Position numbers and translations under genes: made by a program
NCBI RefSeq assembly: GCF_000211815.1
Contig: NZ_GL890874.1
Coordinates: 65,875 to 84,272, forward strand
Source of the DNA: Moorena producens 3L
Lineage (GTDB): Bacteria > Cyanobacteriota > Cyanobacteriia > Cyanobacteriales > Coleofasciculaceae
Reading direction: 5' to 3'
DNA: 18,398 nucleotides
Notes under the pieces: generated by a model
What the model was told of the DNA's origin: nothing
The model's input: only the letters and a program-made list of their open reading frames with translations
The model's database searches: none
Shown: piece by piece, positions 6,141-14,048 of the stretch
Numbering within the stretch: the stretch's first letter is position 1
How the letters are laid out: each line of letters opens with the position of its first letter

Positions 6141-7781
6141 GTGTTATTCAACTCATACGCTTTCATCTTCGGCTTTCTTCCCATTACCCTGGTGGTTTTT
6201 TTTGGCTTAAGTCGCTTCCGTTTGGTTAAAGCTACCTGGGTATGGATGACGTTAGCATCCCTATTTTTTTATGGTTATTGGAAAATTGCTTATCTGCCTC
6301 TGCTCCTAATTTCAATTAGTGGTAACTATGTCATTGGCAAACAGATAGAGAAGCTAGTAATTTTGTTAGAAGAAGGAAGTGGAGAGGATAGTCCGGCTCC
6401 CACGACCGTGAATAACATGTCGATCAGCTTCAGAGGAAGAGGGGAAGGAGAGGAAGGAAATTTAGCTGTAATTTCTCCCAATAAAAACAATAACATCTCA
6501 AACCTAGTTTCCAAAGTAGTTAGTTATAAACAGCAAACTAAACTCCTGCTTTGGATAGGAATTTGCTTTAACCTAGCGATTTTGGGCTATTTCAAATATG
6601 CTAACTTTTTCGTAGATTCATTAAACCATATTTTTGGGACAAATATCACTATTCCTACCATCTTACTTCCCTTAGCGATTTCTTTTTATAGCTTTACCCA
6701 AATTGCCTATATTGTTGATGCTTATCGTGGGGAAACGAAAAAGTGTAGGTATAATTTTATGACCTATAGCCTGTTTGTGTCTTTCTTTCCCCAACTCATA
6801 GCCGGTCCAATTCTCCGTTACGATGAACTATTGCCCCAGTTTGAGAAGTTACGCAATAGCCTGTTTTCCTGGAAAAACATGGGAATGGGGCTAAGCCTAT
6901 TTATCCTAGGCTTAGGTAAAAAAGTTGCGATCGCAGATAATCTATCCCCCTGGGTAGCCACTATTTTTAACAATAGTGACCAACTCAGCTTTGTAGAAGC
7001 CTGGGTGGGAGCATTGAGTTATACCTTTCAACTGTATTTCGATTTTTCCGGCTACTCTGACATGGCAATTGGCTTAGGGTTAATCACAAATATCCGCCTA
7101 CCGATTAACTTTAATTCCCCCTACAAAGCGAGATCTATCAGTGACTTCTGGCGACGTTGGCACATCACTTTATCCAATTTTCTCCGGGATTACCTCTATA
7201 TTCCTCTTGGTGGTAATCGTCGCGGTCGTCTACGTCAATATGGTAACTTATTAGCTACAATGCTTCTCGGAGGATTGTGGCATGGTGCTGGCTGGACATT
7301 TGTGATTTGGGGGGGACTCCATGGCTTATTTCTGGTGATTAATCACAGGTGGCGGCAAATGAAGCTATCGATGCCAAAAATTCTAGCCTGGATGCTGACA
7401 TTTTTAGCAGTGGTGAGTACGTGGGTATTGTTTCGGGCAACGAGTATTAGTGAAGGTCTAGGAATATTACAGGCAATGGTAGGACTCAAGGGGGTTATCT
7501 TGCCTACTACTTATCAAAATACCTTGGGTTGGTTAACCCCCTTAGGCATCCAATTTCAGGAGTGGCAAGATATGAAACGTCTTCTGCCACCTATAGGGTT
7601 AGAAAAGACCTTCATGGTACTCTTCGGACTAATCCTAGGGGTTACCTTTTTGCCTAATACCCAGCAAATCATGAAACACTTCAAGCCTAGCTGGTACTGG
7701 GCCACAGCTATTGGCTTAATCGCTACATTTTGCCTACTATCTCTTAACCGAGTTTCCGAATTTCTTTACTTCCAGTTTTAA
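6141..7781 (+). CDS. MBOAT family membrane O-acyltransferase (AlgI-like)
   Basis: A polytopic inner-membrane acyltransferase of the MBOAT family. Relatives such as AlgI pass acetyl groups across the membrane for polysaccharide O-acetylation. The GTG at 6141 is chosen because it gives LFNSYAFIFGFLPI, the standard family N-terminus; the open frame extends to a TTG at 6105. Length from GTG is 546 residues, a little over the usual 470-520. Diagnostic motifs: PLAISFYSFTQIAYIVDAYRG, FFPQLIAGPILRYDE, YFDFSGYSDMAIGLG, FWRRWHITLSNFLRDYLYIPLGG (His341) and LWHGAGWTFVIWGGLHG (His381, the conserved active-site His). Residues about 76-131 are a hydrophilic, low-complexity insertion (SFRGRGEGEEG, PNKNNN) that accounts for the extra length. 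The usual SGNH/AlgX-type partner is not adjacent. Likely modifies the polysaccharide made by the neighbouring glycosyltransferases, by inference. Confidence 0.9.
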   Translation: MLFNSYAFIFGFLPITLVVFFGLSRFRLVKATWVWMTLASLFFYGYWKIAYLPLLLISISGNYVIGKQIEKLVILLEEGSGEDSPAPTTVNNMSISFRGRGEGEEGNLAVISPNKNNNISNLVSKVVSYKQQTKLLLWIGICFNLAILGYFKYANFFVDSLNHIFGTNITIPTILLPLAISFYSFTQIAYIVDAYRGETKKCRYNFMTYSLFVSFFPQLIAGPILRYDELLPQFEKLRNSLFSWKNMGMGLSLFILGLGKKVAIADNLSPWVATIFNNSDQLSFVEAWVGALSYTFQLYFDFSGYSDMAIGLGLITNIRLPINFNSPYKARSISDFWRRWHITLSNFLRDYLYIPLGGNRRGRLRQYGNLLATMLLGGLWHGAGWTFVIWGGLHGLFLVINHRWRQMKLSMPKILAWMLTFLAVVSTWVLFRATSISEGLGILQAMVGLKGVILPTTYQNTLGWLTPLGIQFQEWQDMKRLLPPIGLEKTFMVLFGLILGVTFLPNTQQIMKHFKPSWYWATAIGLIATFCLLSLNRVSEFLYFQF

Positions 7782-7782
7782 G

Positions 7783-7888
7783 GTGAGCTATCAGCTTAAG
7801 CGCTACGCGCACGCTACGCGAACAGCTATCAGCCATTCCCGTAGCGTGGCCAAGGCTGACGGCTGACCGCTGACCGCTGAATGCTTAC
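7783..7888. repeat. Repeat element C (ends AATGCTTAC)
   Basis: From just after the MBOAT stop, GAGCTATCAGCTTAAGCG leads into GCTACGCG units, then GTAGCGTGGCCAAGGC, then GGCTGAC and CGCTGAC heptamer-like units, closing with AATGCTTAC (7880-7888). It shares its right end and building blocks with elements A and D; its left GTAAGC end is not intact. Confidence 0.6.
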
Positions 7889-7925
7889 GTTTTACTGAGA
7901 TCTTGCACCATTGTCATTAATCTTC

Positions 7926-7989
7926 GGGTGGGCAGTGCCTACCAACGTGGTTTGCAAGCTTCATTATCTGTCTGGTGCACTGCCCACCC
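7926..7989. terminator. 13-bp perfect inverted repeat between convergent genes
   Basis: GGGTGGGCAGTGC (7926-7938) and GCACTGCCCACCC (7977-7989) are exact complements around a 38-base loop. The site lies between the 3' ends of the MBOAT gene (+) and clpB (-), where a bidirectional transcription end is expected. The long loop and lack of a U-tract make a classical intrinsic terminator uncertain; a small MITE-like repeat is the alternative. Confidence 0.45.
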
Positions 7990-8028
7990 TACATGAACTC
8001 CTCCCTCTTCCCAAAGGGATGCCTAATC

Positions 8029-10701
8029 TTAAGTAACAGCTGGAACAGCTGATTCACTAGCTGTTACTGGTTTAGTGGGTGCTTTATTACTAAATGTCAG
8101 CCCTTGATCTCCACAATCAATGAAAATGGTATCCCCTTCGATAAACATATTTTCTAAAATCTTAGTAGCAATGGGATTTTCTAACTCTCGCTGAATTGCC
8201 CGCTTCAAGGGACGAGCACCATAGACGGGGTCATATCCAGCGTCGGTGAGATAATCCTGAGCTTGCTCGGACATTTCCAGGGTAATCTTTTGCTCTGCCA
8301 ACAGCCGCTCAATCCGTTTGAGTTGAATCCCGACAATTTTCCGCAATTCATCCCGGGTTAGGGTATGGAATATGATCACATCATCGACCCGGTTCACAAA
8401 TTCTGGGCGAAAATGCGATCGCAAAGACTCCGTCACTCGTTTGCGCATTTCCTCATACTGGGAATCATCCCCAGCTACTCCCAAAATATGCTCACTGCCA
8501 ATATTGCTGGTCATGACAATAATGGTATTCCGGAAATCGACGGTTCTGCCTTGGGAGTCGGTAATTCGTCCGTCGTCAAGTACCTGTAACAAAATGTTAA
8601 ATACATCCCGGTGTGCCTTTTCCACCTCATCGAGCAATACTACTGAGTAAGGACGCCTACGCACGGACTCTGACAGTTGTCCTCCTTCTTCATACCCTAC
8701 ATATCCTGGTGGGGCACCTACTAACCGAGAAACTGCGTGTTTCTCCATATACTCGGACATATCAATCCGCACCAGAGCTTCTTCACTGTCAAACAGAAAC
8801 TGTGCCAACGCTCTAGCTAATTCGGTTTTACCGACCCCAGTTGGTCCCATAAACAAGAAGGAACCAATGGGACGCCCGGGATCTTTCATCCCTGCTCTAG
8901 CACGACGAATGGCAGCAGCTACAGCAGAAACGGCTTCTGTTTGCCCAATCACCCGTTTATGTAAATGTCCTTCGAGCTGTAATAACTTCTGGCGCTCTGA
9001 TTCCAGCAATCGCTTCAGGGGAATACCGGTCCATTTAGCCACAATTTCAGCAATATCGGATTCACTGACTTGTTCTCGCAACAGAGCACTACCCCCGGAT
9101 TGGAGTTCCAACATCATACTCTCTTTAGCTTCCCGGTCCCGCTGTAAAGCTTCTAATTTGCCATATTTTAGCTGGGCTGCCTTATTGAGGTCATAATTGC
9201 GTTCCGCTTGTTCCACTTGTACCCTTAACTGTTCTTCCTCCTCTTTTAAGGCACTGATGTCTTGTAACAGTTGCTTTTCCGATTGCCATTGTTTATTGAG
9301 TTGTTCCTGTTTTCCCCGTAAAACCACAATTTCCTTTTCAATGCGCTCTAACCGTTCCTGGGCAGAACTATAGGTGGCGGAGGTGGTACTGGTTCGCTTA
9401 TCTTCCCCTTCTAGAGATAACTTTTCCATTTCCAGCTGCATCAGCCTGCGGTCAGTAGCTTCCAATTCCACTGGCTTGGAGGTAATTTCCATTTTGATTT
9501 TGGCTGCGGCCTCATCCACCAAATCAATAGCTTTATCGGGTAAAAATCGGTCAGTAATGTAGCGCTGGGATAAGGTAGCTGCTGCTACCAAGGCTGAGTC
9601 GGTTATATTAACCCCATGATGGACTTCATAGCGTTCTTTGAGTCCCCGCAAAATAGAAATGGTGTCTTCTACAGTTGGTTGCTTAACATAGACTTGCTGA
9701 AACCTACGTTCTAGAGCAGCATCCTTTTCAATATGCTTGCGGTATTCATCAAGGGTAGTTGCTCCAATACAACGCAATTCTCCCCGAGCTAGCATTGGTT
9801 TGAGTAAATTCCCTGCATCCATAGTGCCACCGCTAGCACCAGCTCCGACTACGGTGTGCAATTCATCGATAAACAGGACAATTTGACCATCTGAGTGGGT
9901 CACTTCCCTAAGCACAGCTCTAAGTCGGTCTTCAAATTCTCCCCGATATTTAGCACCTGCAATCAAGCTGCCCATATCTAAGGAAATCAGCTGGCGGTTT
10001 TTGAGGGATTCTGGGACATCCCCATTCACAATTCGTTGGGCTAGTCCTTCTGCGATCGCAGTTTTTCCTACCCCTGGCTCTCCAATCAACACGGGGTTAT
10101 TTTTCGACCGACGAGATAGCACCTGAACCACCCGACGAATTTCCTCATCCCGACCAATCACTGGGTCAAGTTTTCCGGCTTGAGCGGCTTCGGTCAAATC
10201 CCGTCCGTACTTTTCCAATGCTTCGTAACGGGATTCGGGATTTTGGTCTGTGACCTTTTGAGAGCCTCGGATGGCTTTAATGGCCTCTTCGAGCTTGGCG
10301 GCATCCTGGTTATGGGTTTTGAGCAAGCGGCGTCCTACCCGTTCATCCACCGCTAAACCCAGTAACAGATGTTCTACTGCAATATACTCATCCTCCAAAG
10401 TCTTGCGATAGGCTTCCGCATTATCGAGCATCACATCCAAACCACGACCCAGGTACAATTGGTCTAGGTTAGCGACCTTAGGTTGGCGCGTCGCAAAATT
10501 TTCCAGTTGTTGCTGAAACCGGTTAACATCAACAGTGACACGGGATAGAATCCGATTGGGTAGCCCATCTTGTTCCAACAATGCGATCGCAACGTGTTCG
10601 ACTTCCAGCTGTTGATTTTTGCAGCGACGGGCGACATCTTGAGATTTAACAATCGCTTCCCAGGCTTTATCTGTAAACTTGTTGGCGTCAGTGGGCTGCA
10701 T
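8029..10701 (-). CDS. clpB: ATP-dependent disaggregase ClpB
   Basis: An 890-residue cytoplasmic Hsp100 chaperone that, with DnaK/DnaJ/GrpE, pulls polypeptides out of aggregates. The N-domain has the double Clp_N repeat (about 1-145). AAA1 has Walker A GEPGVGKT (207-214), pore loop KYRG (251-254) and Walker B VLFIDE (275-280). The coiled-coil middle domain (about 405-535) marks ClpB as against ClpA/ClpC. AAA2 has GPTGVGKT (619-626), pore loop GYVGYEEGG (about 666-674) and VVLLDE (687-692). No ClpP-binding IGF loop is seen. The start MQPTDANKFTDKAWEAI fits cyanobacterial ClpB1-type proteins. Where E. coli starts a short form (GTG near codon 149), this gene has Val150 coded GTC, so that internal start is absent at this exact place. 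An AGGA abuts the ATG. No CIRCE operator is visible upstream. Monocistronic. Confidence 0.98.
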   Translation of the reverse strand: MQPTDANKFTDKAWEAIVKSQDVARRCKNQQLEVEHVAIALLEQDGLPNRILSRVTVDVNRFQQQLENFATRQPKVANLDQLYLGRGLDVMLDNAEAYRKTLEDEYIAVEHLLLGLAVDERVGRRLLKTHNQDAAKLEEAIKAIRGSQKVTDQNPESRYEALEKYGRDLTEAAQAGKLDPVIGRDEEIRRVVQVLSRRSKNNPVLIGEPGVGKTAIAEGLAQRIVNGDVPESLKNRQLISLDMGSLIAGAKYRGEFEDRLRAVLREVTHSDGQIVLFIDELHTVVGAGASGGTMDAGNLLKPMLARGELRCIGATTLDEYRKHIEKDAALERRFQQVYVKQPTVEDTISILRGLKERYEVHHGVNITDSALVAAATLSQRYITDRFLPDKAIDLVDEAAAKIKMEITSKPVELEATDRRLMQLEMEKLSLEGEDKRTSTTSATYSSAQERLERIEKEIVVLRGKQEQLNKQWQSEKQLLQDISALKEEEEQLRVQVEQAERNYDLNKAAQLKYGKLEALQRDREAKESMMLELQSGGSALLREQVSESDIAEIVAKWTGIPLKRLLESERQKLLQLEGHLHKRVIGQTEAVSAVAAAIRRARAGMKDPGRPIGSFLFMGPTGVGKTELARALAQFLFDSEEALVRIDMSEYMEKHAVSRLVGAPPGYVGYEEGGQLSESVRRRPYSVVLLDEVEKAHRDVFNILLQVLDDGRITDSQGRTVDFRNTIIVMTSNIGSEHILGVAGDDSQYEEMRKRVTESLRSHFRPEFVNRVDDVIIFHTLTRDELRKIVGIQLKRIERLLAEQKITLEMSEQAQDYLTDAGYDPVYGARPLKRAIQRELENPIATKILENMFIEGDTIFIDCGDQGLTFSNKAPTKPVTASESAVPAVT

Positions 10702-10815
10702 ATCCTACAACAAATCTCGCTTTTTTACCATCTATGCTGTGGTTAGTATAGCAATCCCTTTCACCCTCTATCCGGAAAGTCTGGCTTGAAATTCATCAAT
10801 GGTAGATTTTGATTG

Positions 10816-11037
10816 GTAAGCATATGCGCTACGCGCAGGCTACGCCAACAGCTATCAGCCCTTAGCCGTCAGCTAATCAACGGTCGGTAGTAAACAAGCT
10901 GGGGGGTACTGCTACGGCTGGTTAAAAATCCCTGCTGGTTTTACTCATCCTTAAAGCACCTGATAGCACCTCAAGTAGCGCATTAGCTTATAACTGACGG
11001 CTGAACGCACACGCGTGCGCGTAGCGCATATGCTTAC
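10816..11037. repeat. Repeat element D with perfect 21-bp terminal inverted repeats
   Basis: This 222-bp element begins GTAAGCATATGCGCTACGCG(C) at 10816-10836 and ends with the exact 21-base complement at 11017-11037. Inner arms carry AGCCGTCAGCTAAT and the roughly complementary ATTAGCTTATAACTGACGGCT, so it can form a long cruciform. The last base is also the first plus-strand base of the araC-type stop codon (minus-strand TAG, 11037-11039), so insertion was exactly at that gene's end. It lies between two same-strand genes and holds no reading frame of note. The remaining 10702-10815 is the clpB leader. Confidence 0.85.
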
Positions 11038-11912
11038 TAATGTGCTCTGTATGCTTTCGGTGTCATGCCGGTAAATTCTCGAAACTTTTTGCTTAAGTGG
11101 CTGTGGCTGTTGAAGCCACACTCTAAGGCAATGTCTACAATTAATCGGTCTTTTTGTTTCAACAACTGCTTCGCCCGTTCTACCCGTTGCTGTATCAAGT
11201 ATTGGTAGGGAGAGATGCCAATTGACTGCTTAAATAGACGGCTGAAATGGAATTGGCTCATGTCTAGCAATCGAGCTAATTCTGCCAGTTTAATATCTCG
11301 CTCTAAATATGTATCAATGTAATCTATAATTTGCTGCAGTTGACGCAGGGGTAAGCCACCCTCGTAAATTGGCAACTGAGGTTTGGTAGCTGCGTGTTGC
11401 CTCAGTAAATTGACTGCCAAGACGTTAGCCAGAGAATCAATGTAAAGTGTGCTGCCTGAAGATTCCTGTTGAAGTTCAGTAAGTAGCATGATTGCGGACG
11501 CTTCAATCTGTGGATTGCGAATCCGAAATTCTGGCAGTAATTCTAGCCGATCGGGATTCTGTTCAAGGCTTTCTCTAGCAACACTTTGAATAAACTGAGA
11601 TTTCAGCCGAATCTGCAAGTAATTATCATCACTGTCCCACCGAGCAAAAAACGGTGTCTTGGCAGGGGTAATGGACATGTCTCCTTTTTTATACAGCCCT
11701 GTGTAGCTCTTGCCTGCCTGAATTTGTAGCAAGCGAACGGGACGAGGAGCAAGGGAGATAGAAAGGGTATGCTCATCATTGTAATGACAATTTCCCTCTC
11801 CAGCAGGATGTTGGAAGTGTTGGACTCGAATATTTTCCCAGCTTTGAGTTTGGCGAGACTTCTGGGATAAGCCATTGGTTTCAGCCTGTTGGATAGCAGG
11901 ATTTTTCATCAT
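11037..11912 (-). CDS. AraC/XylS-family transcriptional regulator
   Basis: A 291-residue DNA-binding regulator. The C-terminal about 100 residues form the double helix-turn-helix of the AraC family: LAELARLLDMSQFHFSRLFKQS (first HTH) and VDIALECGFNSHSHLSKKFREFTGMTPKAYR (second HTH and signature). The N-terminal about 180 residues form a cupin-like sensing half with no recognisable ligand site. Many cyanobacteria carry AraC regulators of this size, some linked to iron or siderophore control, but the target here is unknown. ATG at 11912 is followed directly by a second ATG (11909). A possible promoter is TTGCTG / TATAAT with a long 19-base spacer at 11937-11967. The 3' end touches element D. 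The second tnpB element lies upstream in the same orientation and may have displaced original control sequences. Confidence 0.93.
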   Translation of the reverse strand: MMKNPAIQQAETNGLSQKSRQTQSWENIRVQHFQHPAGEGNCHYNDEHTLSISLAPRPVRLLQIQAGKSYTGLYKKGDMSITPAKTPFFARWDSDDNYLQIRLKSQFIQSVARESLEQNPDRLELLPEFRIRNPQIEASAIMLLTELQQESSGSTLYIDSLANVLAVNLLRQHAATKPQLPIYEGGLPLRQLQQIIDYIDTYLERDIKLAELARLLDMSQFHFSRLFKQSIGISPYQYLIQQRVERAKQLLKQKDRLIVDIALECGFNSHSHLSKKFREFTGMTPKAYRAH

Positions 11913-11936
11913 CCAAGTCCAGTGCGTCTAGTTCTG

Positions 11937-11967
11937 ATTATATTCAGGTTGCGGCGGTTTCCAGCAA
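11937..11967 (-). promoter_or_regulatory. Possible promoter of the araC-type regulator
   Basis: On the minus strand TTGCTG (11967-11962) and TATAAT (11942-11937) are 19 bases apart, longer than ideal but with a perfect -10 hexamer. It is about 25 bases ahead of the ATG at 11912. Confidence 0.35.
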
Positions 11968-12104
11968 AAACGTGAAAAGCGATAGCAAGATTGTGATAGT
12001 ACCACAAGAATTAGATAGCTGAGCATCAATTGCCTTTCTAAGCTGTAAGGGTGATTGTTCAGGAGCAAGTCTAAATAAGATGAATATACTTATTTGTGAC
12101 TACT

Positions 12105-12134
12105 CCCACATCAAATCAAAGATTATGATGTGGG
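12105..12134 (-). other. Right-end hairpin of the tnpB2 element
   Basis: CCCACATCA (12105-12113) and TGATGTGGG (12126-12134) are perfect 9-bp complements around a 12-base loop that contains the tnpB stop codon. Read on the minus strand it is followed by AGTAGTCAC. Hairpins of this form overlapping the tnpB 3' end are typical of IS200/IS605 right ends and form the end of the guide (omega) RNA in characterised TnpB systems. Confidence 0.6.
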
Positions 12135-13399
12135 CTTCTCAAATTCACAAATGAGACTTGCTGTTCCTCAATATCCTGTATTGATTTACCGCAGCCATTG
12201 AGCGGCAGTCCAACCGCCAATAATCCACGATTCAAAATGTTGATACCACTGTTCCAATCACGTTCGCGCAGCGTCGGCTTCGCCGAATCGATTTTGATAT
12301 TACAGCTCGAACAACAATGAACGCGATCGCTTAAACTTTTCTCGACCCTGGAACCGCAATTAAAACACTCAATGCTTGTACCTCGTGGGTTGACTTCCTG
12401 GACTAACAAACCGCGTTTGACCGCCACTGCTTGTAATATCTCCAAAAAAGCTCCCCAAGCTGCATCATGTATTGACTTTGCTAACCTAGTTCGAGCCAGC
12501 CCTTTGATGTTTAAATTTTCGTGAGAAATTAGGTCGTACTTACCGCACAACCAATGAGCAACCTGATAATGAAACTCTTTCCGACAACGAGTCAGATAAA
12601 GGTGCATTAAGGCTACTTTGTGCTTGGCTTTTTTCCAGTTATTAGAGCCCAATACACGGCGCGACATTGCTTTTTGAGCTTGAGCCAGCTTATCCTGAGC
12701 TTTTCTGTAAAACTGCGGGATAGGTACCGCCTCGCCATCGGAAGTAGTCAAAAACTTTTCTAGCCCAACATCAATTCCGACGGCAGACTTGACAGAGCCA
12801 ATAGGCAAAAGTTCGGGAACTGTATCATCTTTCATTGAGATACAGCAATACCAGCCATCGGCCTTCTTGACAATAGTGCATTGCTTAAGGGTAAAGCCAA
12901 TGGGTAATGACCGATGCATTACGACAGGTATTGACCCAATTCGGCTTAGTTTTAAGATCCCATCAGCCAGGTGTGCTCCCGCCTTTGAACTATTTATCCT
13001 AGGAAAAACGAATGATCGAAGTTCTCCCGCTTTCTTGAATCGAGGTCTACCACCACGTTTACCATTAGCGTCAGGCTTCCTCCATCTATCCCACGCTTTA
13101 TTGAGTCGTTGCAAGTTGACTTGCTGAGTTTCTGCATAGATTTGCTTGTACTCAGGAAACAGTCGCTTAGTTTCCTTGAGAGCCGCTTGTTGAGTGTAAT
13201 AGTTAACCGGTTCTGGGATCTCACCGATCGGCTCACTGATTAAGCTACATCTATCAATCGGGGAACGAGTCCGATTGAGCCAATCAAGCCGTTGTCCTAA
13301 AGCATAATTCCAATGACGGCGTAACAGTTCAAGCCACCTTTCCATGATGGCTATCTGTTCGGGACTTGGTTTGATTTTGTAGCAGTACGTTAATATCAC
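12116..13399 (-). CDS. tnpB: IS200/IS605-family TnpB nuclease (Zn-finger type) with in-frame insertion
   Basis: From the GTG at 13399 the protein is 427 residues and begins ILTYCYKIKPSPEQ, the usual TnpB N-terminus. The open frame upstream to 13477 is mostly repeat sequence and is left out. RuvC-I is VGIDVG (Asp210), RuvC-II is ISHENLNIKGL (Glu294), and RuvC-III is RDWNSGINIL (Asp381). The zinc finger CFNC...CSSC is complete. Between KID and RDWN, normally adjacent, lie eight extra residues (SAKPTLRE) coded by a 24-bp repeat, immediately ahead of the catalytic Asp. All catalytic residues are present, but geometry around RuvC-III may be disturbed. No TnpA (Y1 transposase) is nearby, so it would be mobilised only in trans. 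TACAAT at 13406-13411 lies so near the GTG that the mRNA may be leaderless. Confidence 0.9.
   Translation of the reverse strand: MILTYCYKIKPSPEQIAIMERWLELLRRHWNYALGQRLDWLNRTRSPIDRCSLISEPIGEIPEPVNYYTQQAALKETKRLFPEYKQIYAETQQVNLQRLNKAWDRWRKPDANGKRGGRPRFKKAGELRSFVFPRINSSKAGAHLADGILKLSRIGSIPVVMHRSLPIGFTLKQCTIVKKADGWYCCISMKDDTVPELLPIGSVKSAVGIDVGLEKFLTTSDGEAVPIPQFYRKAQDKLAQAQKAMSRRVLGSNNWKKAKHKVALMHLYLTRCRKEFHYQVAHWLCGKYDLISHENLNIKGLARTRLAKSIHDAAWGAFLEILQAVAVKRGLLVQEVNPRGTSIECFNCGSRVEKSLSDRVHCCSSCNIKIDSAKPTLRERDWNSGINILNRGLLAVGLPLNGCGKSIQDIEEQQVSFVNLRSPHHNL
12263..12286 (-). repeat. 24-bp repeat in frame within tnpB2, before RuvC-III
   Basis: The inserted bases read TTCGCGCAGCGTCGG then CTTCGCCGA on the plus strand. 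They resemble the TTCGCGAAGCGTGGCC-type repeat at 5222-5245 and 13420-13443 but are more diverged. Removing exactly 24 bases restores the standard KIDRDWN motif. Confidence 0.65.
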
Positions 13400-13419
13400 T
13401 ATGCTATTGTACCACTTAC

Positions 13420-13443
13420 GTTCGCGAAGCGTGGCCTCTGGCC
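13420..13443. repeat. 24-bp TTCGCGAA/GCGTGGCC repeat upstream of tnpB2
   Basis: This copy differs from the one in tnpB1 at only three positions, the variable triplet between the two GGCC halves (TCT in place of AAC). It sits about 20 bases ahead of the tnpB2 GTG, just upstream of its putative -10. Confidence 0.75.
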
Positions 13444-13497
13444 AATCTGTTGAGAACTTCAAGACGCTCTCGGGCAATTCCCCGGAGACGAAACCTT

Positions 13498-13612
13498 AGA
13501 CAGGCTCGCCTTTATAAGCGACAGTCTGTGAGTCATAAGTTTAAGTTATATGAAATAAGGCGAGTCTGTCTTACGGTAACTTCTAACCCGTTAAATCGGA
13601 GATTATAACGGG
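13498..13612. repeat. Paired inverted repeats upstream of tnpB2
   Basis: AGACAGGCTCGCCTT (13498-13512) and AAGGCGAGTCTGTCT (13557-13571) are 15-base complements with one mismatch, separated by 44 bases. A second hairpin, CCCGTTA (13587-13593) with TAACGGG (13606-13612), follows. Their place upstream of the leftward tnpB suits an IS left end or an unrelated structured element; no coding sequence is seen here. Confidence 0.6.
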
Positions 13613-13679
13613 AGACCCCTTACCCGTTTAAGTTGGCAGCGATGCTGTTTACAATTTCGCTTTGCGTTCGCCCTTAGGC

Positions 13680-13856
13680 GGGCTTAGACAAAAACAGAGT
13701 CAAAAATGACTTAAAACCTATACAGGGAAAGAGTTTTAGCTCAAATGAGCATCAATCAAGCTATACTTGTGGTTCCAGCTCTTTTTAGTTAATCGACCTC
13801 TTTTCCTTACCTGAACTCCTTTTCAGCACCTTTTGAGGCTAGAAAATGCTAAGTCC
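13680..13856 (+). mobile_element. MITE-like repeat, copy 1 (177 bp)
   Basis: It begins GGGCTTAGACAAAAACAGAG and ends AAAATGCTAAGTCC; the ends are imperfect inverted repeats (GG-CTTAGACA against TG-CTAAGTCC). A copy about 91% identical by hand alignment, in the same orientation, lies at 15862-16041. No reading frame fits inside. A TTAGGCGGGC repeat overlaps its left boundary (13674-13683). Short length, terminal inverted repeats and no coding capacity suggest a non-autonomous transposable element; the parent family is not identified. Confidence 0.7.
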
Positions 13857-13877
13857 TACTACCGAAGTTGGTAGGGG
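13855..13877. terminator. Small hairpin after MITE copy 1
   Basis: CCTACTACC and GGTAGG form a short stem around GAAGTT. There is no clear U-tract, so a terminator role is only a guess. Confidence 0.25.
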
Positions 13878-13934
13878 TTCTACAGGGAGTGCTGAATGGT
13901 GGTTTTCTGAACAGAAGTTGAGGTTATCTCTATT

Positions 13935-14048
13935 ATGCTTGTCGTGAAATTTACTCATCTAGATACGTTTGAGCAGCGTGAGCTTTTGATTTCTTATTGC
14001 ACGATTTTTTACAACAGCCCTATCCAATTTTATTTTTCAGTTGTTTGA
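13935..14048 (+). CDS. Small unknown ORF (37 aa), possible remnant
   Basis: ATG at 13935 to TGA at 14048 encodes a 37-residue peptide beginning MLVVKFTHLDTFEQRELL and ending in an aromatic, hydrophobic tail (IQFYFSVV). It has no clear ribosome-binding site and I recognise no family. It could be the start of a decayed gene or chance. The rest of 13857-14148 is AT-rich and holds no other feature I can support. Confidence 0.2.
   Translation: MLVVKFTHLDTFEQRELLISYCTIFYNSPIQFYFSVV

Noticed and set aside
8365..9562. Several plus-strand frames opposite clpB
   Set aside because: They are antisense shadows of a strongly conserved gene.
10702..10815. CIRCE heat-shock operator upstream of clpB
   Set aside because: The TTAGCACTC inverted repeat was looked for and not seen.
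13400..13477. 26-residue N-terminal extension of tnpB2
   Set aside because: It is coded largely by the 24-bp repeat and lacks similarity to TnpB; the GTG at 13399 gives the standard start.
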